DNA of 64,000 nucleotides. It comes from Mytilisepta virgata. Its lineage: Eukaryota; Mollusca; Bivalvia; Mytilida; Mytilidae. This document shows, one piece after another, positions 26,638 to 38,800 of this stretch. The number at the start of each line of letters is the position of its first letter. Within the stretch, counting starts at the first letter, position 1. The DNA is taken from assembly GCA_028015205.1 (NCBI GenBank), contig CM051508.1, positions 10,496,001-10,560,000 of the forward strand, given 5' to 3'. Below the pieces are notes generated by a model. That model was given only the letters and a program-made list of their open reading frames with translations. It ran no database searches and was not told the DNA's origin. The translations under genes were made by a program, and so were the position numbers.

Positions 26638-26814
26638 CAAATGTTTCCTGCAGTATGTTACCAGTTCGCCAATGCCATGGGGCGGCACTCTCTGATACCG
26701 TCCACCAGTGTAGAAGAGTCGACTAGAATCGTACCGTTTAATGTCGTAGCGAAGAGAAAGAAGCGAAGATGGATTTTCTTCCATAAAGTTGAATATATGA
26801 CATATGATTTCCCT
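26638..26814 (+). CDS. GSDME-like: Gasdermin exon 1 (first coding exon)
   Basis: The acceptor TTTTTGTAG ends at 26637. ATG is at 26641 in CAAATGT. The donor is CCT|GTGAGA after 26814, phase 0. It encodes residues 1-58, including the basic patch KRKKRRW. The next intron is 2,602 bp. Confidence 0.9.
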
Positions 26815-29800
26815 GTGAGAACATTTTACACATTTTTGTTTTATTGTGGCCTAAAAGGCCATGTGAGTTATTGCCATCACTTGGCATCCGTCGTACATTG
26901 TCATCTGGCATAATCTTTTCCTTTAAAGATCTTCTCCTCTGAAACCACTGGGCTATTTTGGATCAAACTTTGGTGCAATGGTCCTTCATTGGCCCCCTTC
27001 CAAAGTTTGCAGTATCCCAGACTGCCAACCGACATGGCTGCTGTGACTAAAAATAGAAAAAAAGGGTGGGTGAATTTTAAAAATCTTCTATGTAACTACA
27101 TGGCCGATTGGAACCAGACTTGGCAGCAATGGTGTTTAGATGGTCCTCTTTCAAAATTTGTCTGAAGGCCTGGATGATCAACCAAGATGGCAGCCACAGC
27201 TCAACTTAATTTAACAAAGGACCCTATGGGAATTTCAATTAAAAATCTCCTGGTCTGAAAATACTGATGAGCCAATTGGAACCAAACGTAGTAGCAATGG
27301 TCCTTAGATGGTCCTCTTTCAGAAATATGTCCGATGACTGGGATGATCAACTGAGATGGCCACCACAGCCCAACTTAGTTTAACATTGGACCCTATGGGA
27401 AAATTCATTAAAAAATCTTCTTTTCTGAAACTAAAGAGCCAGTTGTAACCAAACTTGGCAGCAATGGTCCTTAGATGGTCCTCTTTCAGAATTTGTCTGA
27501 TGACCCAGAATATCAACCAAGATGGCCGTCACAACCAAACTTAGTTTAACATTGGACCCTATGGGAAAATTCATTAAAAAATCTTCTTGCCTAAAACCAC
27601 TAAGCGAATTGGAACAAAAATTGGCAAAAATGATTCTTAGGGGGTCCTCTTTCAGAATTATGTCCGATGACATAGACTGTCAACCCAGATGGCCGCCAAT
27701 GGTGACCTTAGTTTAACATAGGACACTATGGGAAAATTTAATTTGCAAATCATCATACCTTAAACTTGGCCATTTGAAACAAGCCTAATGGCAGTAATGG
27801 TCCTCTTTCAGAATTGTGTTACCCTCAACAAAACAACTTTCCACCGCACACATTCTACACTGTATTGTTTCTGGTGGTAACTTCAGTGTTTTTGGAAAAG
27901 TGTTAGTTCAAGACATGAAAGGATTATGTCATAGTTGATTGGAGCAGATGTGGCATAAAAGGACAAACAAACAATGTTTTACTGTGTGTACCACCATGTG
28001 CTTGTTTATTCCACATTGGCTAGAGGTATGGGGGCAGGGTTGAGATCTCAGGAACCTCTAGCCTTAGTTAGTTTTGTGTTTTTTTTTCAAATTTTGGTTC
28101 ATTTGTATGTTTCAGAGTTTAGTGTGCCGTCCATTTTGCTGAACTAGTATGCATTATTGTTTAGGGGCCAGCTGAAGGGATGTGGTGTGGGATATTCTCA
28201 TAGTGTTGAAGACCCATTTGTAGCCTTGAGCCGTTTTCTGCTCTTTGGTCGGGTTGTTGTCTCTTTGACACATTCCCCGTTTCCATTCTCTATTGTAATG
28301 ACTATTCATCTCATATAATGAGTTACTTCAGTCAAACTTTGTTGCCTTGCACTCGGATTGCTTGAGTGCAGTGGATGGGTCAAGCTCATTGATCATCCTA
28401 TTATATGATTTGGAGCACAGGTGTGAAAACTGAAGCCACACATCAGATAATCGTTTATTGTCATAATTAGTGTAAATCAATGTTTGGTTTAATATGATCT
28501 ATGACGAATGTCAGTTGCATATACAGGTATATCAAGATTTCCAGAAATGGTCGAACTTTGATGGCCCGAACGACCAATGGTATGAACTGTTTTCTTGGTC
28601 CCTTGAAGTTCCACTTATCAAGGTTTTACTGCATGTAACAGTAGCTTACAGTTAGGTCATACTGTGTATACAAACATGACGTTATTATTTTGAGCAAAAC
28701 ATAGCTACAAAATGTCAACCTGCATGCAGAAATGTTTGTTGGAGATCACTGTTTACCATAAATGATTTGTATTAGCATGTGCTGTTATTTATATAAAAGA
28801 ATGTAATGCCTTCTCGTAGTAAGATATTTGACAGGTGAGTAACCAAATCTTGATGAAAGAGTGGATAGTAAACAGCACCTGCTATATTCAACAAGCCTTT
28901 TATGGTAATCTAAACTGCTCGCGAAAATAAAAATTTAGTATTTAACTTAGGTGACTTTTTGGAGGAATTATTTTCATGCTCATTTTCATTAAAAAACTCA
29001 TGCAATACCAGAACATATTGAATAACAATAGAATATAAGCCCAAATATGATAAAACCCATCAATACAATACAACATGTCAGAATATGCCAATATGACACA
29101 TTGTCCAATATGCCATATTGGACTGGTTAGCCATAAAGGATCATATTGGACTAGTCAATATGACTGGTTAGTGAATAAAGGTATAATTGCGCATGGTTTT
29201 CCGACCGTATTGGCTTAGTTATTGGTCCTTGGCTAACCATAACTTCGTTTTCGCATCAGTCCAATATTTCTTGCCTCAGACCAGTAACTAAGCCAATATG
29301 GAAAACCTTATGCAATAATACTATAATATTACAAAAATTAAGTGAATGGCAAGATTAAGATGGCCCCTAGTGTTACTTAAGACTTACATTATTAATTTTT
29401 TTTCCACCATTTGTAGCTACACGATGTTCTTATTGGTCGAACAGTGCTGGAGTCCAAAGTTGACGAGTCAAAGTTTTGTTCGTATAACCCAGAAAGCAAC
29501 TACTCCCTCAGTGGGAAATTTGGAGCTGACATTATGAAAGATATTATGGATGCAAGTCTCAGTGCCAGCGACAAAGTCACCATAAGTGCTAAACTCGGAG
29601 AACTTACCCTTAGTCAAATAAAAGACTCTGATAGCTTTATGGGTGAACTTATGACAAAGTATGTAAAACTAAACCATAAAAAGAGAGTCCATTATTTAGC
29701 CTTTTCCACATCACTCAGCCAGTTGGTTATATATAATTTTTTCCCATGGGAGGTTAAATTGTCAAGTGAGATATCCAAACCTTGCCCTTTGAGCTTTGAG

Positions 29801-32800
29801 TGTTGGAAATTGATTTATGCTGTCATGTTAGCAACATCATCTAAGGAAACAGCAAAATGACTTTCATCCAGAAAAGTATCTTTCAAGTACTAAAATGAAA
29901 TATCATGGGAGAAACAAGTTCTCCATTTGTAAACTCATATATTACAATTTTGATATGCTCACTGATCTTAATAGTGAGTGCAGTGAGCGCTGTAGGAGCA
30001 TATGGGTCATTTAGAAAAGTCTTTGTTTAATGGGGGCAGCCAATGCTATCGAAAGTGAATTTATTTGTTAAAGCGAATATGGCCATATTGTGATACATAC
30101 TAAGGCTAGAAAAAGTTTCATTCACCAGAAACAAAAGTAAGTTAAGTAAGGGAAATAACTTGCTTCAAATTATAATTTTAGAGTCAGAATCGTGATAATG
30201 GAAATGAGTTTCCGGCATTGGTATTGCAGCGCTCGCATCATTGGCCATGCCAACAGCATATTATGTTGAAAATCTAAAGGCTAATACTGTGAAACATTTG
30301 TGGTACATCAAATTTTCTGTACATGTCACAGATCAATCCATGAGTTTAAGAACCCAAGAAAATATAAAATGTTCTAACAATATAAACTTATGATTAAGCC
30401 CAAAATGATCATTAATAAAAAAAAACAAATTAAATGGAAAATGTTTCATTTATTTCAGACAGCTTGATATGAAGCATCCACTTATAAAACAGGTTCACAA
30501 AGATAGAACAGCTGTGCTGTGTGTTATCAGAGCTGTAGTCCGGACTGCAGATAAAGCTGAGATAAAACGCATAGATAACACTGATGGGAAAATAACAGTA
30601 AATGAAAAGGTAAACATTGTCAAAGAAGACCAAAATAATAAGACAGCTTGGAAAGTTTATAAGGCCAATATCCAATAAAAAGGCATATTTACGATCGTCA
30701 TTATGAATTGATTGACCGTTACAGTGTTCCAATATCTAAGATGATGTTGGACCTGTTCCCACTGTCGTAACATTTCATGTACCTCCACCGATTTGTGACT
30801 ACCAACGGATTGACTTTGTTGAACTTCACTTGCGTTTTTTTGGTTTGCTCCTTTGGTATATTTGTCGACTTTATGTAAACTGTAACTCAACAAAAAACTT
30901 ATGAAATAATATAAAGAAAGGAATAAAACAATTATAAAAACATACATAGGGTCACATTTTTTGCCCCCCGCCGCAACGCGATGGGGGAATTAGTAATGGT
31001 CTGCGTCCATCTGTCCGTCCGTCACAATTACTTGTGGACGCATCTCCTCTGAGACAGCTGATCAGATTTTGTAGGACTGTTAATCACCATATGTACTTGA
31101 TTCTATCGCACCACCATTTTGATTCGATTTTTTTACAGGAGTTATGGGACTTGACGTTTTTTGAATTTGACACTATAGGAACACTTTGTGGATGCAACTC
31201 CTCTGAGACTGCTGATCGGATTTTGTTCAAATTATGTAGGATTGTTAGTCACCACATGTACTTGATCCTATGCTGCCATTTCAATAATAAACATTTAGTA
31301 TATCTAGTGGGGCTGAGAATTTTCTCAGAGGTGGGGATATATGGCTATGTGTAGCAGTCTTGTTTAATTTCCTCTTTAGGCGACACCAAATTGATCTTTA
31401 GTTGTTTGGATTTCGCCGACCCAATTTTTGGACTACCAATATGTAAATTTTAAGAAAAAAATGTTGGTTTTTTATAAAAATTGAATTTTTTGGCAATTTT
31501 AGCAAAAATTTTTCTTAAAAATGTATGCCAGATGTAATTTCGATCTTCGCTCAAAAAAAAATTAATTAAAATTTCGCTAGCTCGCACCTTTTTTTCATCC
31601 AGAAATCCAAAGAACTAAAAATCTATTTGGTGTGGCCTTAACAAGAGAGCCTACCCTAAGATTTTACAAACTTTTAAAGAAAACTTTTCAAACTTTTATT
31701 TTATTTTCTGCCTGATTCCAGGTTTTCTTAGATTGTAAAAATGAAAGTGATGACTTTTTTGGGAAAGAAAAAGAAAATGACAATGATATTATGTTTAACA
31801 AAGAGTGTCATTTAGAAATGGAGTTCCTCAAAATTTTAATGCATTTTCACATGAATCTGACAAAGACTAATAGGTTCTCACACGAGTTCAAAATGAAGAC
31901 TGGGAAATGTTCAACAAGTTTTTAGCTCACCTGGCTATTGCCAGGGTGAGCTTTTGCCATCACTTGGCATCCGTCGTCCGTCATTAGCTTTTCATTCAAA
32001 CATCTTCTCCTCTGAAGCCGCAGGGCCAATTGGTTTGAAACTTAATAGGAATGATCTATGACATGTCCTGTACAAACGATCCTCTGACATAAAACATGGC
32101 TGTCGTAGCTAAAAATAGAATATAGGGGTGCATGTGTTGTTTTTGGCTTATAACTTAAAAACCGTTAGAGAAATAAAAAATCTGATCAGCATGACAGGAT
32201 CTACCTACCCTGAAATTTTGAAGGAAATTCCAAAACCCATTTAGGAGTTATTGCCCTTTTTTCGTCAAATTTTCAAAATTTTAACATTTTTCGTCATTTA
32301 TCTCCAAAACTATTTGAGATAGAAGTGAATTGTAAATTTGAAAATGTTTGCCATGTTGAGATCTACATACCCTGAAATTTTAAAGGAAATCCCAAAACCC
32401 ATTTTGGAGTTGTTGTCCTTTTTTTGTCAAATTTTCAAAATTTTTTCATTAAAAAATCTTCTCCTCTGAAACCGCTGGGCCGATTGGTTTGAAACTTAAT
32501 AGGAATGATCTATGACCTGTCCTCTACAAACGATCCTCAATTTATTTTGATCTGACATAAAACATGGCTGTCGTAGCTAAAAATAGAATATAGGGGTGCA
32601 TGTGTTGTTTTTGGCTTATAACTTAAAAACCGTTACAGAAATCAAAAATCTGACAAAGGATAAAATTGATCAGCATGACAAGATCTACCTGCCCTGAAAT
32701 TTTAAAGGAAATCCCAAAACCCTTTTAGGAGTTATTGCCCTTTTTTCTTCAAATTTTCAAAATTTAACAGTTTTCGTCATTTATCTCCAAAACTATTTGA

Positions 32801-35800
32801 GATAGAAGTGAAATGTAAATTTGAAAAATGTTTGCCATGCTGAGATCTACATACCCTGGAATTTTAAAGGAAATCCCAAAACCCATTTAGGAGTTATTGC
32901 CCTTTTTTGTCAAATTTTCCAAATTTTAACATTTTTTACATTTATCTCCAACACTATTTGAGATAGAAGTGAAATGTAAATTGAAAAATGTTTGCCATGT
33001 TGAGATCTACCTACCCTGAAATTTTGAAGGGAATCCCAAATTCTATTTAGGAGTTATTGGTTTGTGTAATTTGAGGTCGGGTTCTGTTACATTTATGAAA
33101 AGCAGACTCCAGGTGAGCGATACAGGCTCTGGTGTGCCTCTTGTTAAGATTTTCGTCTTTCCCGAGTGGAGTGCAGCGGACGAGGGCAAAGACGCTGAAT
33201 TTTAAAACGAGTTGAAGGTTTTCCAGTACTTCATTTTTGAACGAGTGTAAGTACCTATTTCTTCCATAAAAATGGGTTTTAGACCTCGCACACCTATGTA
33301 TTTTCAGTATGAACAATCGAAAAGGTATAGTGAAGTTACGTTTGATTGTTCAAGAGTCTCAATAAACGAATCTATTAAGGATTCTCATTGGACGTCATAC
33401 CGAGTTAAGACTGGCGCACGTGAACTCGTCTCCACTAGGTCGTCTCAACTCGAAAACGGCCATTTACGGAAGAAAATATGTTCACAACAAAATCATCAGA
33501 GTTAATAAAAATACAATGAATGATAGATAAATATATTAAAGTGCAATAAATACACAAATGTACGTGAAACTCAATAATAAATATTTCTTTAGTTTGTTCC
33601 AGTAAATCCATATAAAGTTGACTCTTGTTATCTCAAGTGGAAAGGACCAACAAAAAAGTTTGAGATAACAGAATTTTGAGATATCAGGAAGAAATATAGT
33701 GCCAAGTTTAATCTAGGGACCAAAACATTACTTTGAGATATCAGGAGTTTTGAGATAAAAGATTTTGAGATCACGAGAGTGTACTGTATTAAAAATATTA
33801 AAATTTGTATGAGGAGAATGTTTTCTGCTATAGACCTTCATTACTATATTATATATTATTAAATTATTTTTAAAAGATATTTACAGATTTTTTCTAATTT
33901 CTTGATAATATTCAAGTGGTTTAATTTCTATGGAATTTGTCAAAGAATTCAATAAAGAATACTTTCATCCATGCCCAAAAATGGCATTATATATTGCATA
34001 AAAAATTTCTGGAACACATTTTCTTTTTTTTTTTTTTTAATTTGGTATTGACTCTGCAAAATTTGGACTTTTATTATGTTTTTTTTCCTCATTATTATAC
34101 GACTGCAAAATTTTTGCGGTCGTATATTGGTATGACGTCGGCGTCGTCGTCGTCCGAAGACATTTGGTTTTCGCACTATAACTTTAGTATAAGTTAATAG
34201 AAATCTATGAAATTTAAACACAAGGTTTATGACCACAAAAGGAAGGTTAGGATTGATTTTGGGAGTTTTGGTCCCAACAGTTTAAGAATTAGGGGCCAAA
34301 AAAGGGCCCAATAAGCATTTTTCTTGGTTTTCGCACAATAACTCTAGTATAAGTAAATAGAAATCTATGAAATTTTAACACAAGGTTTATGACCACAAAA
34401 GGAAGGTTGGGATTGTTTTTTGAGTTTTGGTCCCAACAGTTTAGGAATTAGGGGCTAAAAAAGGGCCCAAATAAGCATTTTTCTTGGTTTTTGCACAATA
34501 ACTTTAGTATAAGTAAATAGAAATTTATGAAATTTAAACACAAGGTTTATGACCACAAAAGGAAGGTTGGGATTGATTTTGGCAGTTTTGGTCCCAACAG
34601 TTTAGGAATTAGGGGCCAAAAGGGTCCAAAATTAAACTTTGTTTGATTTCATCAAAAATTGAACTATTGGGGTTCTTTGATATGCCGAATCTAACCGTGC
34701 ATTTAGATTCTTAATTTTTGGTCCCGTTTTCAAATTGGTCTACATTAAAGTGGAACAAAAACGCTTATAGAAAGTTATTTTCATTTTATAGTACTAAAAA
34801 AACGTATAAAAACGCAAAAAACCCGATGAAATTCGGTAACTTAGTTTCCGAGATATTAGCAAAATACTGGCCGATCGTCATTTGCACACCTGAACGATTT
34901 GTTAAAAAACTCGCCTCTTATTCTAATATTACTATTCGCCGGAAGTGACGTACTGTGCGGTTCAGATCTTGTACATAAATAGGTACAGGTCATTTGCAAA
35001 GTGAAAGCAGATTCAGTTGATTGTTTATACGTTATTGGTGACAACTATCGATTGACAGTGCTTCTTATATATTCACCGACACTTGTTTGATGAAACATTG
35101 TACTTAATTTAAATCTACAATTCAACAATGGGAAGGAATTGTGCAGTTACGGGATGCAGCAACTCTGCAAAAACGGGACATACTCAACACCTGAACATAG
35201 GGCTATTTAAAAATAGTATTAATGGAGTAAGTAGAAGGTACATGTAAGGCCGCTTATATCAAATGCATGACTTTGAAAAGATGTAGCCAACAAGCTAACA
35301 TAAGTTGTAGTACAATAAGAGGCTATTATAGTCAAATGTGTAGCTCCATAAAAAGTTATTCTGGTCCCATGTCCCTCTGAATTATTTTCTCTTTCTATGA
35401 GCTTAAAAGTTATACATTTGTAACCAAAATAATTTCAAATATTAAGAGTCTGCTGACTGTGGTAAAATAATACAATATAGAACAATACATGTACCTCCAT
35501 GATATAACTACCTCTCTATTTATATAACATGTTCATGATCATAATCCTGATAATGCAGAAAATAATTTGGGTAAAAATGTAGCTTTTTTTTAAAGACATT
35601 CTATTTCATTAGGCAATGTAAAGCTAAAGCAAAGTTTGAATGTCTAATTATTTATTAAAAGAATATGTATTTATTTATTCATTATTTATAAAAATATATA
35701 TATATATGACACTTCCAATCGTGCAAGAAATTTTAATTTCCCCCTAAATAGTATTAAACACCTGTGAAAATTAAAACTAGTTCATGATATAAAACAAGAG

Positions 35801-38800
35801 TTGACACACAAAAATGTCTCGCCTGTCGTGCATTTCTAATGAAAGTAAATGCTATCAGACATATTGCATACAGTATTCGAAAAACAGGCCAAAACACAAA
35901 AACTTAACTATAACCACTGAACCATGAAAATGAGGTCAAGGTCAGATGACACCTGTCAGTTGGACATGTACACCTTACAATCCTTCCATACACCAAATAT
36001 AATAGACCTATTGCATACAGTATTCGAAAAACAGGCCAAAACACACCACTGAACCATGAAAATGAGGTCAAGGTCAGATGACACCTGCCAGTTGGACATG
36101 TACACCTTACAATCCTTCCATACACCAAATATACTACACCTATTGCTTATAGTATCTGAGATATGGACTTGACCACCAAAACTTAACCTTGTTCACTGAT
36201 CCTTGAAATTGGGTCGAGGTCAATTGAAAACTGTCTGACGGTGATGAGGACCTTGTAAGGTACGCACATACCAAATATAGTTATCCTATTACTCATAATA
36301 AGAGAGAAATTAACATTACAAAAAATCTTTAATTTTTTTTCAATTAGTCACTGAACCATGAAAATGAGGTCAAGGACAATGTACATATGACAGACGGAAA
36401 GTTCGTAACATAAGGCATCTATATACAAAGTATAAAGCATCCAGGTCTTCTACCTTCTAAAATATAAAGCTTTTAAGAAGTGAGTTAACGCCGCCGCCGC
36501 CGCCGCCGGATCACCATCCCTATGTCGAGCTTTCTGCGACTAAAGTCGCAGGCTCGACAACAAATTAGTAAACATGTGGATGGATATTTATCACCTTTAA
36601 TCCTGGTAATTAAAACAGTTAAAGTTTTAGCACCTATTAATTAACATCCTGTTATCTAGTAATAAAGATCAAACAAAAGTTTTAATCCCTCCAATCAGGT
36701 AAATAACAACTTGGCCATGCACCTACCACCTGTGTAGTAAATCAATATACAGGTAACAAAGTCATTAGAAAGGTGTTATGAAAACCAGTTTTGACTGGTA
36801 TTATAATTCAAATTACACAAAGAGCATAAAGTCCCATAACCAATATTAACCAAATTATAACTCTACAAATGTGGGAATTATTTTATAAGTTGAATAATTT
36901 TTTTTTATTAAAATCCATCAAAATCTTTTATTAAAGTTTTAGGTGTACAGTGCAGGTTCTCCAACGATTCTCTACATATTTTTATTATTACAACAAGGAT
37001 TGTAAGAAATTACTTATCCCTCTCTACATATATGTCTCTGATTAAACTAAGAAATTTAATATATTTTTATAAGAAAATTCTGAAATTTTATGAATCTGTC
37101 AATTCAATAAAAAAAAACACATTACAATTCTATATCAAAATCTATATTACTTTTCAGTATCTTATATCACTATTTGTAAAACATCTGTTTTAAAACTATC
37201 AATTAATGTTGTGTCTTATATTTGCTTGTTTAAAAAAATAGTGTTTGCTTTTTATTCCTATAAGATGGTCTTCCATTTGTATTTATGTTATACACACCTT
37301 TCAAAATATCTATAATTTCATTTTCATTCTTTTTATATATATGTATATGGGGGCATTTAAATGACAGCGATAAATCACTAGCATTGCTGTCTTCATCCAT
37401 AATATATTCCTTCTGGTCAATGTAAACAAGTTCAAGAGTAGCCCGCACTGTACGTCATTTCCGGTCAATCGGGGTCACTCAGCGAGGAAACCCGGTTTCC
37501 GGAAATAGCGCTGATTGGATTTCCCACAGGTAAAAATAATCCAACTTTACTCGCTATTTTCTCCGTTATTACTTGACCAAATTTCATCGGGTTTTTTGCG
37601 TTTTTATACGTTTATTTAGTACTATAAAATGAAAATAACTTGCTATAAGCGTTTTAGTTCCACTTTAAGGTCCAAAGGGTCCAAAATTAAACTTAGTTTG
37701 ATTTTAACAAAAATTGAATTCTTGGGGTTCTTTGATATGCTGAATCTAAACATATACTTAGTTTTTTAATTATGGGCCCAGTTTTCAAGTTGATCCAAAT
37801 CGGGGTCCAAAATTAAACTTTGTTTGATTTCATCGAAAATTGAACTAGTGGGGTTCTTTGATATGCCGAATCTAAACGTGCATTTAGATTCTTAATTTTT
37901 GGTCCCGTTTTCAAATTGGTCTACATTAAGGTCCAAAGGGTCCAAAATTAAACTTAGTTTGATTTTAACAAAAATTGAATTCTTGGGGTTCTTTGATATG
38001 CTGAATCTAAACATGTACTTAGTTTTTTTATTATGGGCCCAGTTTTCAAGTTGGTCCAAATCGGGGTCCAAAATTAAAGCTAAAAAAGGGGTAAATTATT
38101 TTTTTTGGGGGGGGGGGGTCAATTCTCCACAGCATATTGTATTGCACAAGAAGCAAAAAATTTAATATAAATTCAAATCATATGACGGGGCCTCGGTGGC
38201 CGAGTGGTCTAGGTAGTTCATCATGACTACTACTGATCACTAGCCTGTCAATGCTGGGGTTGTGAGTTCGAATCTCACCTGTGGCGGGGTGTGTTCGACT
38301 CCGATCTTAATTGACAAGGATTGCCAATTTTCCTACCGAAGGTCGGTGGTTCTCTCCGGGTAGTCCAGCTTCCTCCACCAATAAAAACTGGCCGCCGCGA
38401 AATGGCCAAAATGTGCTGAAAATGGCGTTAAACCCCAACTAAATAAATAAATAAATAAATCATATGACCAATTCTAAGTTCTTTGATTTCAGTTATTCTG
38501 TGTCAGAAACCTATTATTTGTCAAATATTTCAAGAAATTTTCAATTGCATAGTATTGCACAATAGCAAGAAATCTTCAATTGCACAGTATTGCACAATGG
38601 CAAGAAATTGATATGTGTGCCCTGTTATCAAAACTTTATTATTAACAAATTCCATTGGAAATTTGCCAATAACTTTAGTTTAATGAACTTCATTGGAAAT
38701 TTGCCAATATAAAATGTGCTGATGAAGCTTTTTTGTTTATCTCATCTAAACTGCTTTTAAATTATGTATATTTAAAATTTGCCATCCATGACTATGATGT

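Larger units (their letters stand above)
34745..37668. mobile_element. Kolobok-like DNA transposon (TTAA target site, THAP frame)
   Basis: Element 34749-37664 (2,916 bp) begins AGTGGAAC and ends GTTCCACT, with inverted ends of about 89 bp that differ at only a few positions. A second inverted block follows inside (CCGGAAGTGACGTACTGTGC against GCACTGTACGTCATTTCCGG). It is flanked by TTAA at 34745-34748 and 37665-37668. The uninterrupted paralogue of the target (TCTACATTAAGGTCC at 37920-37934) shows exactly one TTAA. TTAA sites plus a THAP domain fit the Kolobok superfamily; piggyBac shares the TTAA site but not THAP. Most of a transposase is missing and another repeat lies inside. Confidence 0.7.

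Noticed and set aside
30610..30678. Reading through exon 3 of gasdermin to a stop at 30678
   Set aside because: AAG|GTAAAC is a good donor, and the next block in the family (ISGT.., exon 4) continues in the right phase at 39924.
34949..37640. piggyBac assignment for the TTAA-flanked element
   Set aside because: Ends are AGTGGAAC with long inverted arms, and a THAP-type frame is present, which fits Kolobok better. No piggyBac transposase motif was seen.
38187..38290. Functional tRNA genes at the SINE heads
   Set aside because: A and B boxes are present but stems are imperfect, a SINE body follows each head, and target duplications flank them.
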